Notes: generated by a model not told the origin, from the letters alone. A stretch of 17,577 bases of DNA from Vermiphilus sp. (GCA_020722825.1 DYKC01000012.1:1-17577), one strand, 5' to 3'. Positions 1-7,615 are shown, counted from the stretch's first letter. Translations and numbers: made by a program.

Positions 1-32
1 TTATGCTATAATCGCTGGGTGTAAAATGCGTA

Positions 33-905
33 TTATGGAAGGGACGAAAAGTTAAGCCACTGGTCAGGATAGTCCAGGACTACTTTTTCTATAATCTTTG
101 CTCCTTTCTTGAAGAGAAATTGGGTTTTTTCCTCTTCAGAAAGAGAGGGTGGGGGTGGCGGTATTTTTTTTAAAAAAAATCTGTAGTTTCTACCTTCCAT
201 CACAAAAAAACCTGCTATAAAAGGAGCTCCGGTTTTAGCTGCAAGCACTGCAGGCCCGCGTGGCAGGATTGTTTCCTCACCCAGGAAATTTATTTTCATA
301 CCTTTTTCCGTAAAAATTTTGTCCCCGAGTACTGCAAGTATCCTGTTCTGTCGTAGAGCCTTTATAATATTTTTTGGATTTGAACCGGTAAGGATTACAT
401 CCATACCTTTAAGTTTTCTTCTGTCTGCATAGATTTTTGTGACCGCGGGATTAAGGTAGGGAATAGCAATGGCTGAAACCCTGTATCCAAGGATAGAGGT
501 TACGATGCCAGCCAGTTCCCAGTTTCCTATATGTGCGGTAAGGGCTATAACCCCTTTTTTGTAGGCAAGCCCTTTATCAAGCAGTTCAATCCCTTCTATC
601 CTTACCCTGTTTCTTATTCTTTTTATGTCCCACCTGGGCACGTAAAAGAAATCGGCAAGGTAACGTCCAAAATTGTAAAACGTGTTTTTTACGAGACGGT
701 TCAGTTGCTTTTCAGTGTAAGAAATTCCTTCAATCTTTTTTTTATACTCAAGGATAATCCGTATATTGCCTTTTACAGCCTTTTTTAGTCCCGGGAACAG
801 AAGGTATCTTAAATACGCCGTTGTTCTTGCTATAAAATATAGAAGTGGAAGTGGTAGGCGATTTCCCAGAAAACAGAAGAGGTTATAAATTATGGTGTTA
901 TACAT
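33..905 (-). CDS. LpxL/HtrB-type lipid A (lysophospholipid) acyltransferase family protein
   Basis: Predicted inner-membrane acyltransferase of the LpxL/LpxM/HtrB family, which adds secondary acyl chains to lipid A precursors from acyl-ACP. The 290 aa match the usual family length. A hydrophobic N-terminus (about residues 4-38) would anchor it. The catalytic HX4E motif is visible as HIGNWE at residues 125-130, and the C-terminal YPDQWLNF (279-286) matches the usual (H/Y)PxQWLWF-like ending. A proline run sits at 249-253. The start ATG shares a base with the recR stop (TAATG), so it is probably translationally coupled as the last visible gene of dnaX-ybaB-recR. Family assignment is strong. The exact acyl donor and acceptor cannot be read from sequence, and some relatives in non-LPS bacteria make other lipids. 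HldD elsewhere in the window supports an LPS role. Confidence 0.88.
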   Translation of the reverse strand: MYNTIIYNLFCFLGNRLPLPLLYFIARTTAYLRYLLFPGLKKAVKGNIRIILEYKKKIEGISYTEKQLNRLVKNTFYNFGRYLADFFYVPRWDIKRIRNRVRIEGIELLDKGLAYKKGVIALTAHIGNWELAGIVTSILGYRVSAIAIPYLNPAVTKIYADRRKLKGMDVILTGSNPKNIIKALRQNRILAVLGDKIFTEKGMKINFLGEETILPRGPAVLAAKTGAPFIAGFFVMEGRNYRFFLKKIPPPPPSLSEEEKTQFLFKKGAKIIEKVVLDYPDQWLNFSSLP

Positions 906-1501
906 TAGTATATGAATTTTCTGCCTTCAATGGATTTTTTGAGTGTCTGAGTATCTACATATTCTATCTCTGCGCCGACAGGAAGTCCATATGCCAGCCT
1001 TGAGTGTTTTATCCCCCTTTTTTTTAATATTTCTGATATATAAACAGCGGTGTTTTCGCCTTCCACAGTGGGGCTGGTTGCAATTAGAACCTCACTTATA
1101 CGTTCTCTCTTGAGCCGTTCTATCAGTTGAGGGATTCTTAAATGAGAAATGGATGTCTTTTCAAGAGGCACAATTCTTCCTCCCAGTACGTGGTATATCC
1201 CGTTGAACCCTGTTTTTTCAATAAGAATAAGGTCTTTAACTTCTTCAACCACGCACAATATACTGTCTCTCTTTTCATCTGTGCATATACTGCAAAGCGG
1301 TGTTTCAGAAAGGTTGAAACACCTTTCACATAGTTTTACATCCTTTTTAACTGCGACTATGTTTTCTGCCAGTTCAGAAATAATAGATACATCTTCTTCA
1401 AGGATATAGTTAACAATTCTTTCAGCACTTTTCGGTCCTATGCCGGGGAGTTGTCCCAGTTTTTCTATCAGTGTTTTTACTTTTTCAGGATAGTAACTCA
1501 T
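905..1501 (-). CDS. recR: Recombination mediator protein RecR
   Basis: RecR acts with RecF/RecO to load RecA at gaps in RecFOR recombinational repair. The 198 aa are the standard length. Domains in order: N-terminal helix-hairpin-helix (about residues 8-35, with LPGIGPKSAERIV), a four-cysteine zinc finger (Cys58, Cys61, Cys70, Cys73) and a Toprim domain (about 80-175, starting ILCVVEE and including ATSPTVEGENTA). The C-terminus has the typical YGLPVGAEIEYVD segment. It lies two bases after ybaB and overlaps the next gene by one base, giving the widely conserved dnaX-ybaB-recR order. Nothing is missing or unusual. Confidence 0.97.
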   Translation of the reverse strand: MSYYPEKVKTLIEKLGQLPGIGPKSAERIVNYILEEDVSIISELAENIVAVKKDVKLCERCFNLSETPLCSICTDEKRDSILCVVEEVKDLILIEKTGFNGIYHVLGGRIVPLEKTSISHLRIPQLIERLKRERISEVLIATSPTVEGENTAVYISEILKKRGIKHSRLAYGLPVGAEIEYVDTQTLKKSIEGRKFIY

Positions 1502-1503
1502 TT

Positions 1504-1794
1504 TTAAAGCCCTATCTGAGATTTCATTTCTGAACTTATAATTCTTTCTATCTCCTTCTTTGCAGAAAAAAATGTGTTTTTGAATAGTTTTTCAATATAA
1601 CTCTTGTTTTCAGGTCTCAAGACATCAGATGATATTTCAACATTTATCAGTTCCATCTTACCATTAACTCTCATTTTTATCTCTCCTTTTGGAGAGGAGA
1701 CCTCAACTGTTTTTGAACGCAGGATTTTTTCAAACTGTGCAGCCTGTTGTCTCAGTTGTCCTATCTGTTTCAAGTTATCAAATATGTTTCCCAT
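1504..1794 (-). CDS. ybaB: YbaB/EbfC family nucleoid-associated protein
   Basis: Small DNA-binding protein of the YbaB/EbfC family, whose members form dimers that bind DNA with tweezer-like arms and coat the nucleoid. The 96 aa are close to the usual 100-110. The N-terminal helix (about 1-30) is followed by the beta-rich core, including SPKGEIKMRVNGKMELINVEI, and a C-terminal helix. The family pattern of V(S)G(E)G..V.V..NG...V..V.I is recognisable in a diverged form. Its ATG overlaps the dnaX stop (TAATG) and a GGAGG-like ribosome binding site lies just upstream inside the end of dnaX, so it is coupled to dnaX. Assignment rests on both sequence and the dnaX-ybaB-recR order. Confidence 0.92.
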   Translation of the reverse strand: MGNIFDNLKQIGQLRQQAAQFEKILRSKTVEVSSPKGEIKMRVNGKMELINVEISSDVLRPENKSYIEKLFKNTFFSAKKEIERIISSEMKSQIGL

Positions 1795-3398
1795 TATTCC
1801 TCCAGTGTTACAATTTCTCCGTTAAAAAACTCCACTATTTTTTTGACCTCGCTATTATCAAGCAACGATTCCCTCGGTTTGTTTTCAAGTATAAATCTGA
1901 CCTGCAGGTTTTGCACCTTCGTTATTCTGTAAAGAATTTTTTCTATAAGTTTCACGTTAACGGGTTTTTCAACGATTGATTTATGAAAAGCATAGGTTTT
2001 ACTGAAATTTACAAATAAGGTATTACCCTCCATTTTCAAAGGGGAACCTTCCCTTAAAGCAGCTTCAAGAGTAGGTTTGCTTTTTTTTATCTCGGCGAGC
2101 AGTTTATTCCAGTTTTCCATAATACCGGCGGAGTCCTTTGGAGAGATTTTTGTTTCTGACAGAGTTTTTTTATGCTCTTCCTGTTTTACATCAGCAGGTT
2201 CTGCTTCTGCCGTAATCTTGTTAAAAATATTCACCGTCTCTTTATCTTTCTCACGCACATCTGAAATTTCTTTTTTTTCTTGCTCCTCTGGTTTTTCTTT
2301 GTATTCTGGAATGTTCTTCTCACCGATTAACTGGTTTATTTTTAGAAATAGTATTTCTGACAAAACAACTGGCAGATTTTCTCTTCTAAGACGTTCTTTG
2401 TACTCAATGATTATTGAAACTGCATTCAACATGGTCTCAACGTCAATTTTCTCAAAAATGGATGAGAGATGTTTGTCTGCCTGACTTAAAGAGGTGTCTG
2501 CCTGACCAAGTTTATGAAGAATAACATCTTTCAGTTTTTTTATCAGGCCTTCAAGAATTAATACGGGGTCCTTCCCTTCTTCAAGAAGGTGGTGAAAGAG
2601 AACAATAGTTGTTTTTATGTCTCCCTGTCTCAAGCAGGTAAGTATTTCGTTTAAACTCGCCTCTTCTATTAATCCAAGAAAATCCTTTATTTCTTGATAG
2701 GTAATGTTGTTATTATCAGCATTGATAATTAACTGGTCAAGAATACCGAGTGCATCCCTCAGGGACCCTCCGGAAAATCCATAAATTTGTTTCAGTGCGT
2801 TATCCTCTATTCTAAAACCTTCCTTCTCGCATATCTCTTTTACCTTTGTTTCAATCTCTTTCTGGTGAAAAGGCTGGAAGTTAAACCGCTGGCATCTGGA
2901 GATAATTGTAGGAATAATTTTTTCTGGTGCGGTAGTAGCAAATATAAATTTTACATAGACAGGAGGTTCTTCAAGGGTTTTCAAAAGAGCATTACATGCA
3001 TCATCGGTCAGCATATGCACTTCATCAATTATGTAAATCTTAAACCTTGCTTTTGCAGGCATGAGATTTACATTTTCTCTAAGACTGCGTATCTCATCTA
3101 TCCCCCTGTTTGATGCTCCATCTATCTCCAGCACGTCAAGACAACTACCTGCAGATATAGACCTGCATATATCACATTTACCGCAGGGTTTTATAGTGGG
3201 CCCTTTTTCACAGTTAAGAGACTTGGCAAGGATTCTTGCCACGGATGTTTTACCGGTTCCTCTTGGCCCTGAAAAAAGATAGGCATGGGCAACCCTATTT
3301 TCTTTTATGGCTTTTTTCAACACGTCCGTGATGTGTTTCTGCCCCCAAACTTCATCAAAATCTTTAGGTCTGTATTTTCTTGCAAGTACCAGATACAT
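1794..3398 (-). CDS. dnaX: DNA polymerase III clamp-loader subunit tau/gamma (DnaX)
   Basis: DnaX is the ATPase of the clamp loader that places the beta clamp on DNA and ties the replisome together. The N-terminus MYLVLARKYRPKDFDEVWGQ is typical. The Walker A motif is GPRGTGKTS (residues 44-52), a zinc module uses cysteines at 63, 72, 75 and 78, Walker B/DEVH is at about 122-128 (IIDEVH), and the sensor-1 region is FATTAPEKI. AAA+ and collar domains end near residue 360. A charged, low-complexity linker (about 360-425) and a tau-type C-terminal domain follow, 534 aa in total. The start has an AGGAG site seven bases upstream. A run of eight A (codons 374-376) sits just after the clamp-loader domains and could yield a short gamma-like product by slippage (see findings). 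Confidence 0.96.
   Translation of the reverse strand: MYLVLARKYRPKDFDEVWGQKHITDVLKKAIKENRVAHAYLFSGPRGTGKTSVARILAKSLNCEKGPTIKPCGKCDICRSISAGSCLDVLEIDGASNRGIDEIRSLRENVNLMPAKARFKIYIIDEVHMLTDDACNALLKTLEEPPVYVKFIFATTAPEKIIPTIISRCQRFNFQPFHQKEIETKVKEICEKEGFRIEDNALKQIYGFSGGSLRDALGILDQLIINADNNNITYQEIKDFLGLIEEASLNEILTCLRQGDIKTTIVLFHHLLEEGKDPVLILEGLIKKLKDVILHKLGQADTSLSQADKHLSSIFEKIDVETMLNAVSIIIEYKERLRRENLPVVLSEILFLKINQLIGEKNIPEYKEKPEEQEKKEISDVREKDKETVNIFNKITAEAEPADVKQEEHKKTLSETKISPKDSAGIMENWNKLLAEIKKSKPTLEAALREGSPLKMEGNTLFVNFSKTYAFHKSIVEKPVNVKLIEKILYRITKVQNLQVRFILENKPRESLLDNSEVKKIVEFFNGEIVTLEE
2271..2278 (-). other. A8 slippery run in dnaX (possible tau/gamma frameshift site)
   Basis: On the coding strand the codons read CAA GAA AAA AAA GAA, giving eight consecutive A. 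A one-base backward slip leads to a stop after six codons (product about 382 aa). A one-base forward shift leads to a stop after twelve codons. An SD-like AGAGGAG lies four bases upstream of the run. The position at the end of the collar domain is where a gamma product would be cut. E. coli uses ribosomal -1 frameshifting in dnaX and Thermus uses transcriptional slippage on an A run. Use of this site here is inferred. Confidence 0.4.
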
Positions 3399-3472
3399 TT
3401 CTAACTCCTGTATTTCTCAGATGCAATGGCAATTCTTTTACACATCTCCATAGCCGTACTATAAAATCCATC

Positions 3473-4486
3473 TCAGATACTCCCGAGATATTTGAGCAGG
3501 TCAAAGAAGAATATCAGTATTCCAAGTCCTCCGAATATGATAGTCTGAACTATTACAAGCATCTTAATATCAGGTTTGTAAATTTTATTGGGGACAACAG
3601 CGGCATCAAGCACCTGTATTACAGGAGTATCTCTGGCTTCGTTTATCTTTGCCTCTTCAAGTTTTGAAGTGAGGAATTTATAAACCTCTTCCTTTACCTT
3701 GAGTTCTCTCATAATATTTCTCAGTTCATCTTCGGAATGCAGGAGTCTGGTCAGAGTTTTTTCAAGATTTTCTATATTTTTCTTAAGTAACAGCATTTCA
3801 AAACTATCTTCTTTGAGGACCTCTGATTTTCTCTGCATCTCCAGTTTTTTGTTAAAAAGATCTTCCATCAGTTTACCCGCGGTTTGCGTGATCTGTTCAA
3901 GATTCTGGTCAGCTGCGAGTTTATCACGGTCTTTTATTGCAGTAAGTCTTGCCTCAAGGGTTTTTATTGCATTTTCAGTTTCATTGAGTTGTTTCTCGGT
4001 AAAGATTCTGTCCTGCTTTGCCGTGGTGATAGAGAGAACCTTTACGGCATTGTCAAGTCTTTCAACAAAAAAATTCGCTATCTCTGCTGACCTTTCGGGA
4101 TCAGTATCTATAACACTTATTTCAATAACCTTTTCTTTTGTAAGGTAAATAGTTACCCGTTTGTCCAGTTTTTCTCTCGCCCTGTCAATATTTCTTACAT
4201 TATAGGCTTTTATGAGGTCAAACTTCTTTATAATCTCGTCTTTAATACTCCTGCTGGTAAGTATTGAGAAGAAAAGCTCAGTATTTGTTCTTGGCTGGGA
4301 AAGAAAGGTTTCCGAGGTTTTTCTCTCCGGCGGCTGAAGTATGCTTGCACTCGCTCTGTAATATTTAGGAGACAGCCAGTATATGCAGTATACAATACCA
4401 AATCCAAGGACATAAAATATAAGTACGAATCTGAAATGAGACCTGAAACCATTTTTTCTTTCCGACTTCTTTTTCCCGTTTTCCAT
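3473..4486 (-). CDS. Wzz/GNVR-type polysaccharide chain-length determinant or co-polymerase
   Basis: Inner-membrane polysaccharide co-polymerase of the Wzz/GNVR class, which helps polymerise and export surface polysaccharide through a Wza-like channel. The 337 aa show the family architecture: a short basic cytoplasmic N-terminus, TM1 at about residues 18-38 ending in the conserved proline region (WLSPKYYRASASI), a long periplasmic part with extended coiled coil (about 140-270), and TM2 at about 310-334 preceded by PNKIYKPDIK. No C-terminal BY-kinase domain is present, since the protein stops just after TM2. It lies 57 bases after the SLBB export gene, which supports a shared export role. A GAAGG-like site precedes the start. 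The polymer cannot be told because no glycosyltransferases lie in the window. Confidence 0.85.
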   Translation of the reverse strand: MENGKKKSERKNGFRSHFRFVLIFYVLGFGIVYCIYWLSPKYYRASASILQPPERKTSETFLSQPRTNTELFFSILTSRSIKDEIIKKFDLIKAYNVRNIDRAREKLDKRVTIYLTKEKVIEISVIDTDPERSAEIANFFVERLDNAVKVLSITTAKQDRIFTEKQLNETENAIKTLEARLTAIKDRDKLAADQNLEQITQTAGKLMEDLFNKKLEMQRKSEVLKEDSFEMLLLKKNIENLEKTLTRLLHSEDELRNIMRELKVKEEVYKFLTSKLEEAKINEARDTPVIQVLDAAVVPNKIYKPDIKMLVIVQTIIFGGLGILIFFFDLLKYLGSI

Positions 4487-4543
4487 AATACCTTCGGGTT
4501 TCCATCAAAATTGGAACAATAGCGGATTGAACCTACCGAAAAA

Positions 4544-6391
4544 TTAGTAGGGAGCAAGCCCCAGACTTATATGATAAAACATCTGTGCAATATCTTTGAT
4601 TATCCTGCCTTTCCTTTCTTTTATTTCAAGTGGGACCACTATTGTATCACCCGGTTCAAGATGGGTAAGATTGTTGCTTGCAGTGCCGTCTACCCGTGCG
4701 ATAAAAATGTTTTTCCTGTCGGCATTCTTTGTAAAACCTCCGGCTTTTTTTATGTAGTCTGAAAGTCTATAGTTTTTCCTGAAGACTACATTTGAAGGAA
4801 GATTAACCTCTCCGACAACTGCCACAGATACGAATCTATCAGGTATGTATATACTGTCACCATTCTCAAGGTTTATGTCGTAATCCGTGCCTATAAAGGA
4901 AGTTTCATCAGTAATATGCAGGGGAATTCTGCCTTTTATCTCCATTGTTCTCAGTTTCTCCAGGAGAATTTTGCCCTGTTCCAGCAGTTGTTTATCTTCA
5001 TCTTTTTCTAAAACTTTTTCTTCTTGTTTCAACATTGTTTCTTTTTCTTCTATAAATGATGTAACCTGTTTTTCTTTTTCATTCCTTACGGATTCCCGCA
5101 TAAAAACTATACCCGGAAGGTAAGCATACTGTGTGAAGCCTCCTGCTCTCCGAACCAGGTCGCTTAAACGCTCTCCACGAACAATAACATACTCTCCTGG
5201 ATGATAAACCTGTCCCTGAATGATAACTTTTTTCTCAGGACGTTCCTGCGAATGTATTATAATCCTGTCCTGTGGTTCCAGTGTTATATTGTCTTGGGAT
5301 GTTCGGGTAAAAATTTTTTTCGGGGAAAATATAATAATTTTTTTGCTTCCGTCAGGGTTGGTTCTTACAATTTCTGCTTTATCCTTCAAAGCATATGGCA
5401 ACAACTCCTCTTCTCTCAGCAGGGAGGTTATTGTAAGTCCTTCCTTCCATCCGTACATTCCTGGACGTTTTACTGCCCCTTCAAGGGAAACCTTGTAAAA
5501 CGATTGTTCAGGAAAAGAGAAAATATTTATTACATCAAAATTTTTTATGACAAATATTCTTGATGTAGTATAGTCAATGTCAATAAGAATTTTCCCTTTT
5601 GTCTCATCCGTCCTTTCTACTTGAATGTGTGAAAAATCAGCATTGGAGAGTGCTCCTCCTGCAAGATTAATAATCTCTTCAAGAGTAGCGGAATCGGATA
5701 TTTCGTATATACCGGGTCTTCTAACGGCTCCTTTAATTCCGGCGAATGACTCGGCAAGTGGAACAAAAACTATATCACCCTGAGAAAATTGTATATCTGG
5801 CGGAGGTTGTCCTGACATAAAGAGAGGATAAAGGTCATAGGATTTTATAGTTCCATCTACCTTTTTTGTAACCTTTATCTGCCTTAAACTTCCTTTCTCT
5901 GTTGTGCCGCCGGCCATAGCAAGGATTTCAAGGATGCTGGTCATTGGCGATATGATATAACTGCCTGGTTTTTTAACCTCTCCGAGAACAAATACCTCAA
6001 TCGTTCTTAATTTACCTGTGGTGACTGAAACAGAAATGTTTTTGTATCTGCTAAAAAGTTTGTTTCTGATGATTTTACGCGCCTCACTCAATCTTTTTCC
6101 TTCAAGATGGATTTTCCCGATTTTAGGGATAAAGACAGCACCATCATATTCTATTTTTTTTCTGTATTCTTCTTCGGTTGTTCCCCAGATATTTATGAGA
6201 AGTTCATCTTCTATCCCGAGTATATAACTGTCAGGGATATAGAATCCTGTCTGTTTGACCTCCCTGGGGAATTCGGCAAAGATCTTCTGTCCAAAGACCT
6301 CAAGGTCAGGATGGTCTACAAAGACACTGTTTTGTCCCTTGGCCGCAAGACTGATAAAAAGTAATACCGGAACAATCAGATGTTTTTTCAT
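4544..6391 (-). CDS. Wza-like polysaccharide export protein with multiple SLBB domains
   Basis: Periplasmic/outer-membrane polysaccharide export protein. A signal peptide fits residues 1-20 (MKKHLIVPVLLFISLAAKGQ) with no lipobox cysteine, so it is probably not a lipoprotein like E. coli Wza. A Poly_export domain spans about 50-130 (GIEDELLINIWG through the ISVSV strand). About five SLBB units follow, each with the GxVxxPGxY-like start: 137 (GEVKKPGSY), 221 (GAVRRPGIY), 305 (GAVKRPGMY), 393 (GQVYHPGEY) and 527 (GEVNLPSNV). A charged helical insert at about 433-485 splits the fourth and fifth. The 615 aa and repeated SLBB units are longer than Wza and resemble the long exporters of many environmental Gram-negatives. 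It heads a unit with the Wzz-like gene, next to a terminator and a weak promoter candidate. Confidence 0.88.
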   Translation of the reverse strand: MKKHLIVPVLLFISLAAKGQNSVFVDHPDLEVFGQKIFAEFPREVKQTGFYIPDSYILGIEDELLINIWGTTEEEYRKKIEYDGAVFIPKIGKIHLEGKRLSEARKIIRNKLFSRYKNISVSVTTGKLRTIEVFVLGEVKKPGSYIISPMTSILEILAMAGGTTEKGSLRQIKVTKKVDGTIKSYDLYPLFMSGQPPPDIQFSQGDIVFVPLAESFAGIKGAVRRPGIYEISDSATLEEIINLAGGALSNADFSHIQVERTDETKGKILIDIDYTTSRIFVIKNFDVINIFSFPEQSFYKVSLEGAVKRPGMYGWKEGLTITSLLREEELLPYALKDKAEIVRTNPDGSKKIIIFSPKKIFTRTSQDNITLEPQDRIIIHSQERPEKKVIIQGQVYHPGEYVIVRGERLSDLVRRAGGFTQYAYLPGIVFMRESVRNEKEKQVTSFIEEKETMLKQEEKVLEKDEDKQLLEQGKILLEKLRTMEIKGRIPLHITDETSFIGTDYDINLENGDSIYIPDRFVSVAVVGEVNLPSNVVFRKNYRLSDYIKKAGGFTKNADRKNIFIARVDGTASNNLTHLEPGDTIVVPLEIKERKGRIIKDIAQMFYHISLGLAPY

Positions 6392-6441
6392 TTTTTGCTC
6401 TAATCCGCAGTAAAGTTGAGGAATAAATCTTATATTAAAGG

Positions 6442-6470
6442 TTTTATCATTAAATAAAAAAATAAGTCAA
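6442..6470 (-). promoter_or_regulatory. Candidate sigma70 promoter for the polysaccharide export genes
   Basis: On the minus strand TTGACT (6470-6465) is followed after 16-18 bases by A-rich -10-like hexamers (GATAAA, ATAAAA or TAAAAC; the last is preceded by a TG). The -35 is good and the -10 is weak. It sits directly after the intrinsic terminator of the upstream unit, which is where a promoter is expected. Confidence 0.35.
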
Positions 6471-6476
6471 GTTCCC

Positions 6477-6506
6477 AAAAAAAATTGAGCGCCCGGTTAT
6501 GCGCTC
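6477..6506 (-). terminator. Intrinsic terminator after the tRNA-Ile/GC-rich element unit
   Basis: On the minus strand GAGCGC (6506-6501), an eight-base loop and GCGCTC (6492-6487) form a perfect 6-bp GC-rich stem, followed by AA and eight T (6484-6477). This is a textbook Rho-independent terminator pointing toward low coordinates, so something transcribed through 6510-6740 ends here. Confidence 0.85.
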
Positions 6507-6738
6507 TTTAGGAAGGGATACTTCTTCTTGCTCTTCGGGCTTCGGTCAACGGGCTCACCAACTCGCCCTCTGTGCTATACGGTGCTCCTACTCGTCGCAC
6601 CAGCACGCTTTCTAATGTTTATTCTCCCCAAAACGAAACACGCGGGAAAATACTTTTCCCTCCACCCTTTTGGGGTTCGTGTTTTCGGCTTGCCCCTCAC
6701 TATACTATCCAGGCGTATCAAAGAAGATTCGGAGTAAA
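6507..6738 (-). ncRNA. Candidate structured RNA or mobile GC-rich element downstream of tRNA-Ile
   Basis: About 230 bp between tRNA-Ile and a strong terminator, with no convincing protein. It is much richer in GC than its surroundings (49 of 80 bases at 6531-6610 by hand count). Visible pairing on the minus strand: an outer helix of CTTCTTTG (6726-6719) with CAAGAAG (6530-6524); a hairpin GTGCT/GGTGC...GCACC/AGCAC (6606-6572) with an 11-base loop and 4-base bulge; a hairpin GGGAAAA-GTA-TTTTCCC (6660-6644); and two crossing pairings around it (6687-6678 with 6642-6634, and 6675-6668 with 6633-6626). I do not recognise a named RNA family; it does not read as RNase P RNA, tmRNA or SRP RNA. It could instead be an inserted repeat. 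The orientation is inferred from the terminator. Confidence 0.45.
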
Positions 6739-6810
6739 TGGGCGCACGTGGATTCGAACCACGAACCCCCGCGTTATCAGCACGATGCTCTGCCCTTGAG
6801 CTATGCGCCC
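6739..6810 (-). tRNA. tRNA-Ile (anticodon GAU)
   Basis: A complete 72-nt cloverleaf reads on the minus strand. The acceptor stem GGGCGCA pairs perfectly with TGCGCCC, the D stem GCTC/GAGC encloses the seven-base loop AAGGGCA, the anticodon stem TCGTG/CGCGG has two wobble pairs with the loop CTGATAA (anticodon GAT at 6778-6776), the variable loop is GGGTT, and the T arm is CGTGG-TTCGAAT-CCACG. The discriminator base is A. CCA is not encoded. It is an isolated Ile(GAU) gene with no rRNA beside it in the window. Confidence 0.96.
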
Positions 6811-6901
6811 CTTTTGTGCAAGATTTTTCTTCCTGTATGAAGATTCTGGAGGATACCTTGTCTCCACAAATCATAGGTATCAGGAAATATTCTCCAAACA
6901 G
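6811..6901. other. Short intergenic leader upstream of tRNA-Ile with an inverted repeat
   Basis: The 91 bases between the MscS-like stop and the tRNA contain an inverted repeat GATACC (6852-6857) and GGTATC (6876-6881) separated by 18 bases. There is no T tract after it, so it is not a standard terminator. I see no convincing promoter, and the tRNA may be read through from the upstream gene. Confidence 0.3.
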
Positions 6902-7582
6902 TTACTGTTTGTTCTCTTTATCTGTCTCTTGTTTAGCAAGAAATTCTTCAAGGTTTTTCTTTACAATATCTTTCGCTCCGAGAGCAAAAGCAAGTGCAGA
7001 GCCGAAAGCAAATGCAGCAAGCAGAATTGTGAATACATTATTTATGAATTCTGGGGCTATACCTATCTCTTGAAGTGCTATAGCAATACCGAAAACAACT
7101 ATTGCTATCTGGGTTATTTTACCCAGGGTCGCAGGTCTGCGAATCCCCACATTTCCTGCAGAAGTTCTCACGATACCGTTGAAGAACGTTCCAAGGAAAA
7201 TAGAGAAAATAAATATCAGCAACCCAAGTATAAACTTTGGAATGAACCCGAGCAAACTATCTATTACAGTTGGTGGAATGTTAAGACCTGCAAAATTTAT
7301 TGATGTGAAAATCACTACCAGCATTATAATCCAGTAAACGGCAATACCCAGAAGTTCAGAAACATCCTTTGTGATGTTGCCTTTTTCCAACAAGGTTTTC
7401 AGTCCGGAGTCTTCAGCGAGTTTATCAATACCTAAGGTCTTGAAAAACCTAGTAATCAAAAGTCGTAAAAACTTTGCTGCCAACCATCCTATAAGAAATA
7501 CTATCAAAGCACCTATGAGAGCCGACAGGCCATTCCAAAATTTTCGTGATACTTCTACTACAGGTTCAAAAACCCTATTCAT
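6902..7582 (-). CDS. Small MscS-related conserved TM-helix membrane protein
   Basis: Integral membrane protein of 226 aa related to mechanosensitive-channel-like proteins with conserved TM-helix repeats (CmpX/TM_helix type). Hydrophobic segments are at about residues 18-38, 74-97, 108-133, 154-172 and 178-202. The last one, AFGSALAFALGAKDIVKKN, has the small-residue pattern (Gly/Ala alternation) and the following charged helix of the MscS pore-lining TM3. The cytoplasmic beta and alpha/beta domains of true MscS are missing: the protein ends about 24 residues after the pore-like helix. It has a very strong AGGAGGAGG ribosome binding site. Its leader carries a palindromic repeat. A role in ion flux or osmotic response is inferred from the family and is not specific. 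Confidence 0.7.
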   Translation of the reverse strand: MNRVFEPVVEVSRKFWNGLSALIGALIVFLIGWLAAKFLRLLITRFFKTLGIDKLAEDSGLKTLLEKGNITKDVSELLGIAVYWIIMLVVIFTSINFAGLNIPPTVIDSLLGFIPKFILGLLIFIFSIFLGTFFNGIVRTSAGNVGIRRPATLGKITQIAIVVFGIAIALQEIGIAPEFINNVFTILLAAFAFGSALAFALGAKDIVKKNLEEFLAKQETDKENKQ

Positions 7583-7615
7583 AATCCTCCTCCTTTACCC
7601 CTGACCGACGGTTTC

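Noticed and set aside
4..19. Extended -10-like TGCTATAAT on the plus strand at the left edge
   Set aside because: There is no room for a -35 box in the window, and it would drive only a 9-codon ORF antisense to the acyltransferase gene; it cannot be judged from here.
3339..3475. Short minus-strand ORF starting right after the Wzz-like stop (MDFIVRLWR...)
   Set aside because: It overlaps the well-defined start of dnaX and resembles nothing I know.
4228..4557. 109-aa minus-strand ORF over the start of the Wzz-like gene
   Set aside because: It is a shadow in another frame of a gene with clear TM and family features.
6528..6799. Plus-strand ORFs of 69 and 75 aa in the GC-rich element
   Set aside because: They are antisense to the tRNA and terminator, with low-complexity reading, and no ribosome binding site I trust.
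6575..6874. 99-aa minus-strand ORF across the tRNA and GC-rich element
   Set aside because: It runs straight through the tRNA-Ile gene, has no family resemblance, and is explained by the GC-rich composition lacking stop codons.
6852..6881. GATACC/GGTATC inverted repeat as a terminator of the MscS-like gene
   Set aside because: The stem is short, the loop is 18 bases, and there is no T tract on either strand.
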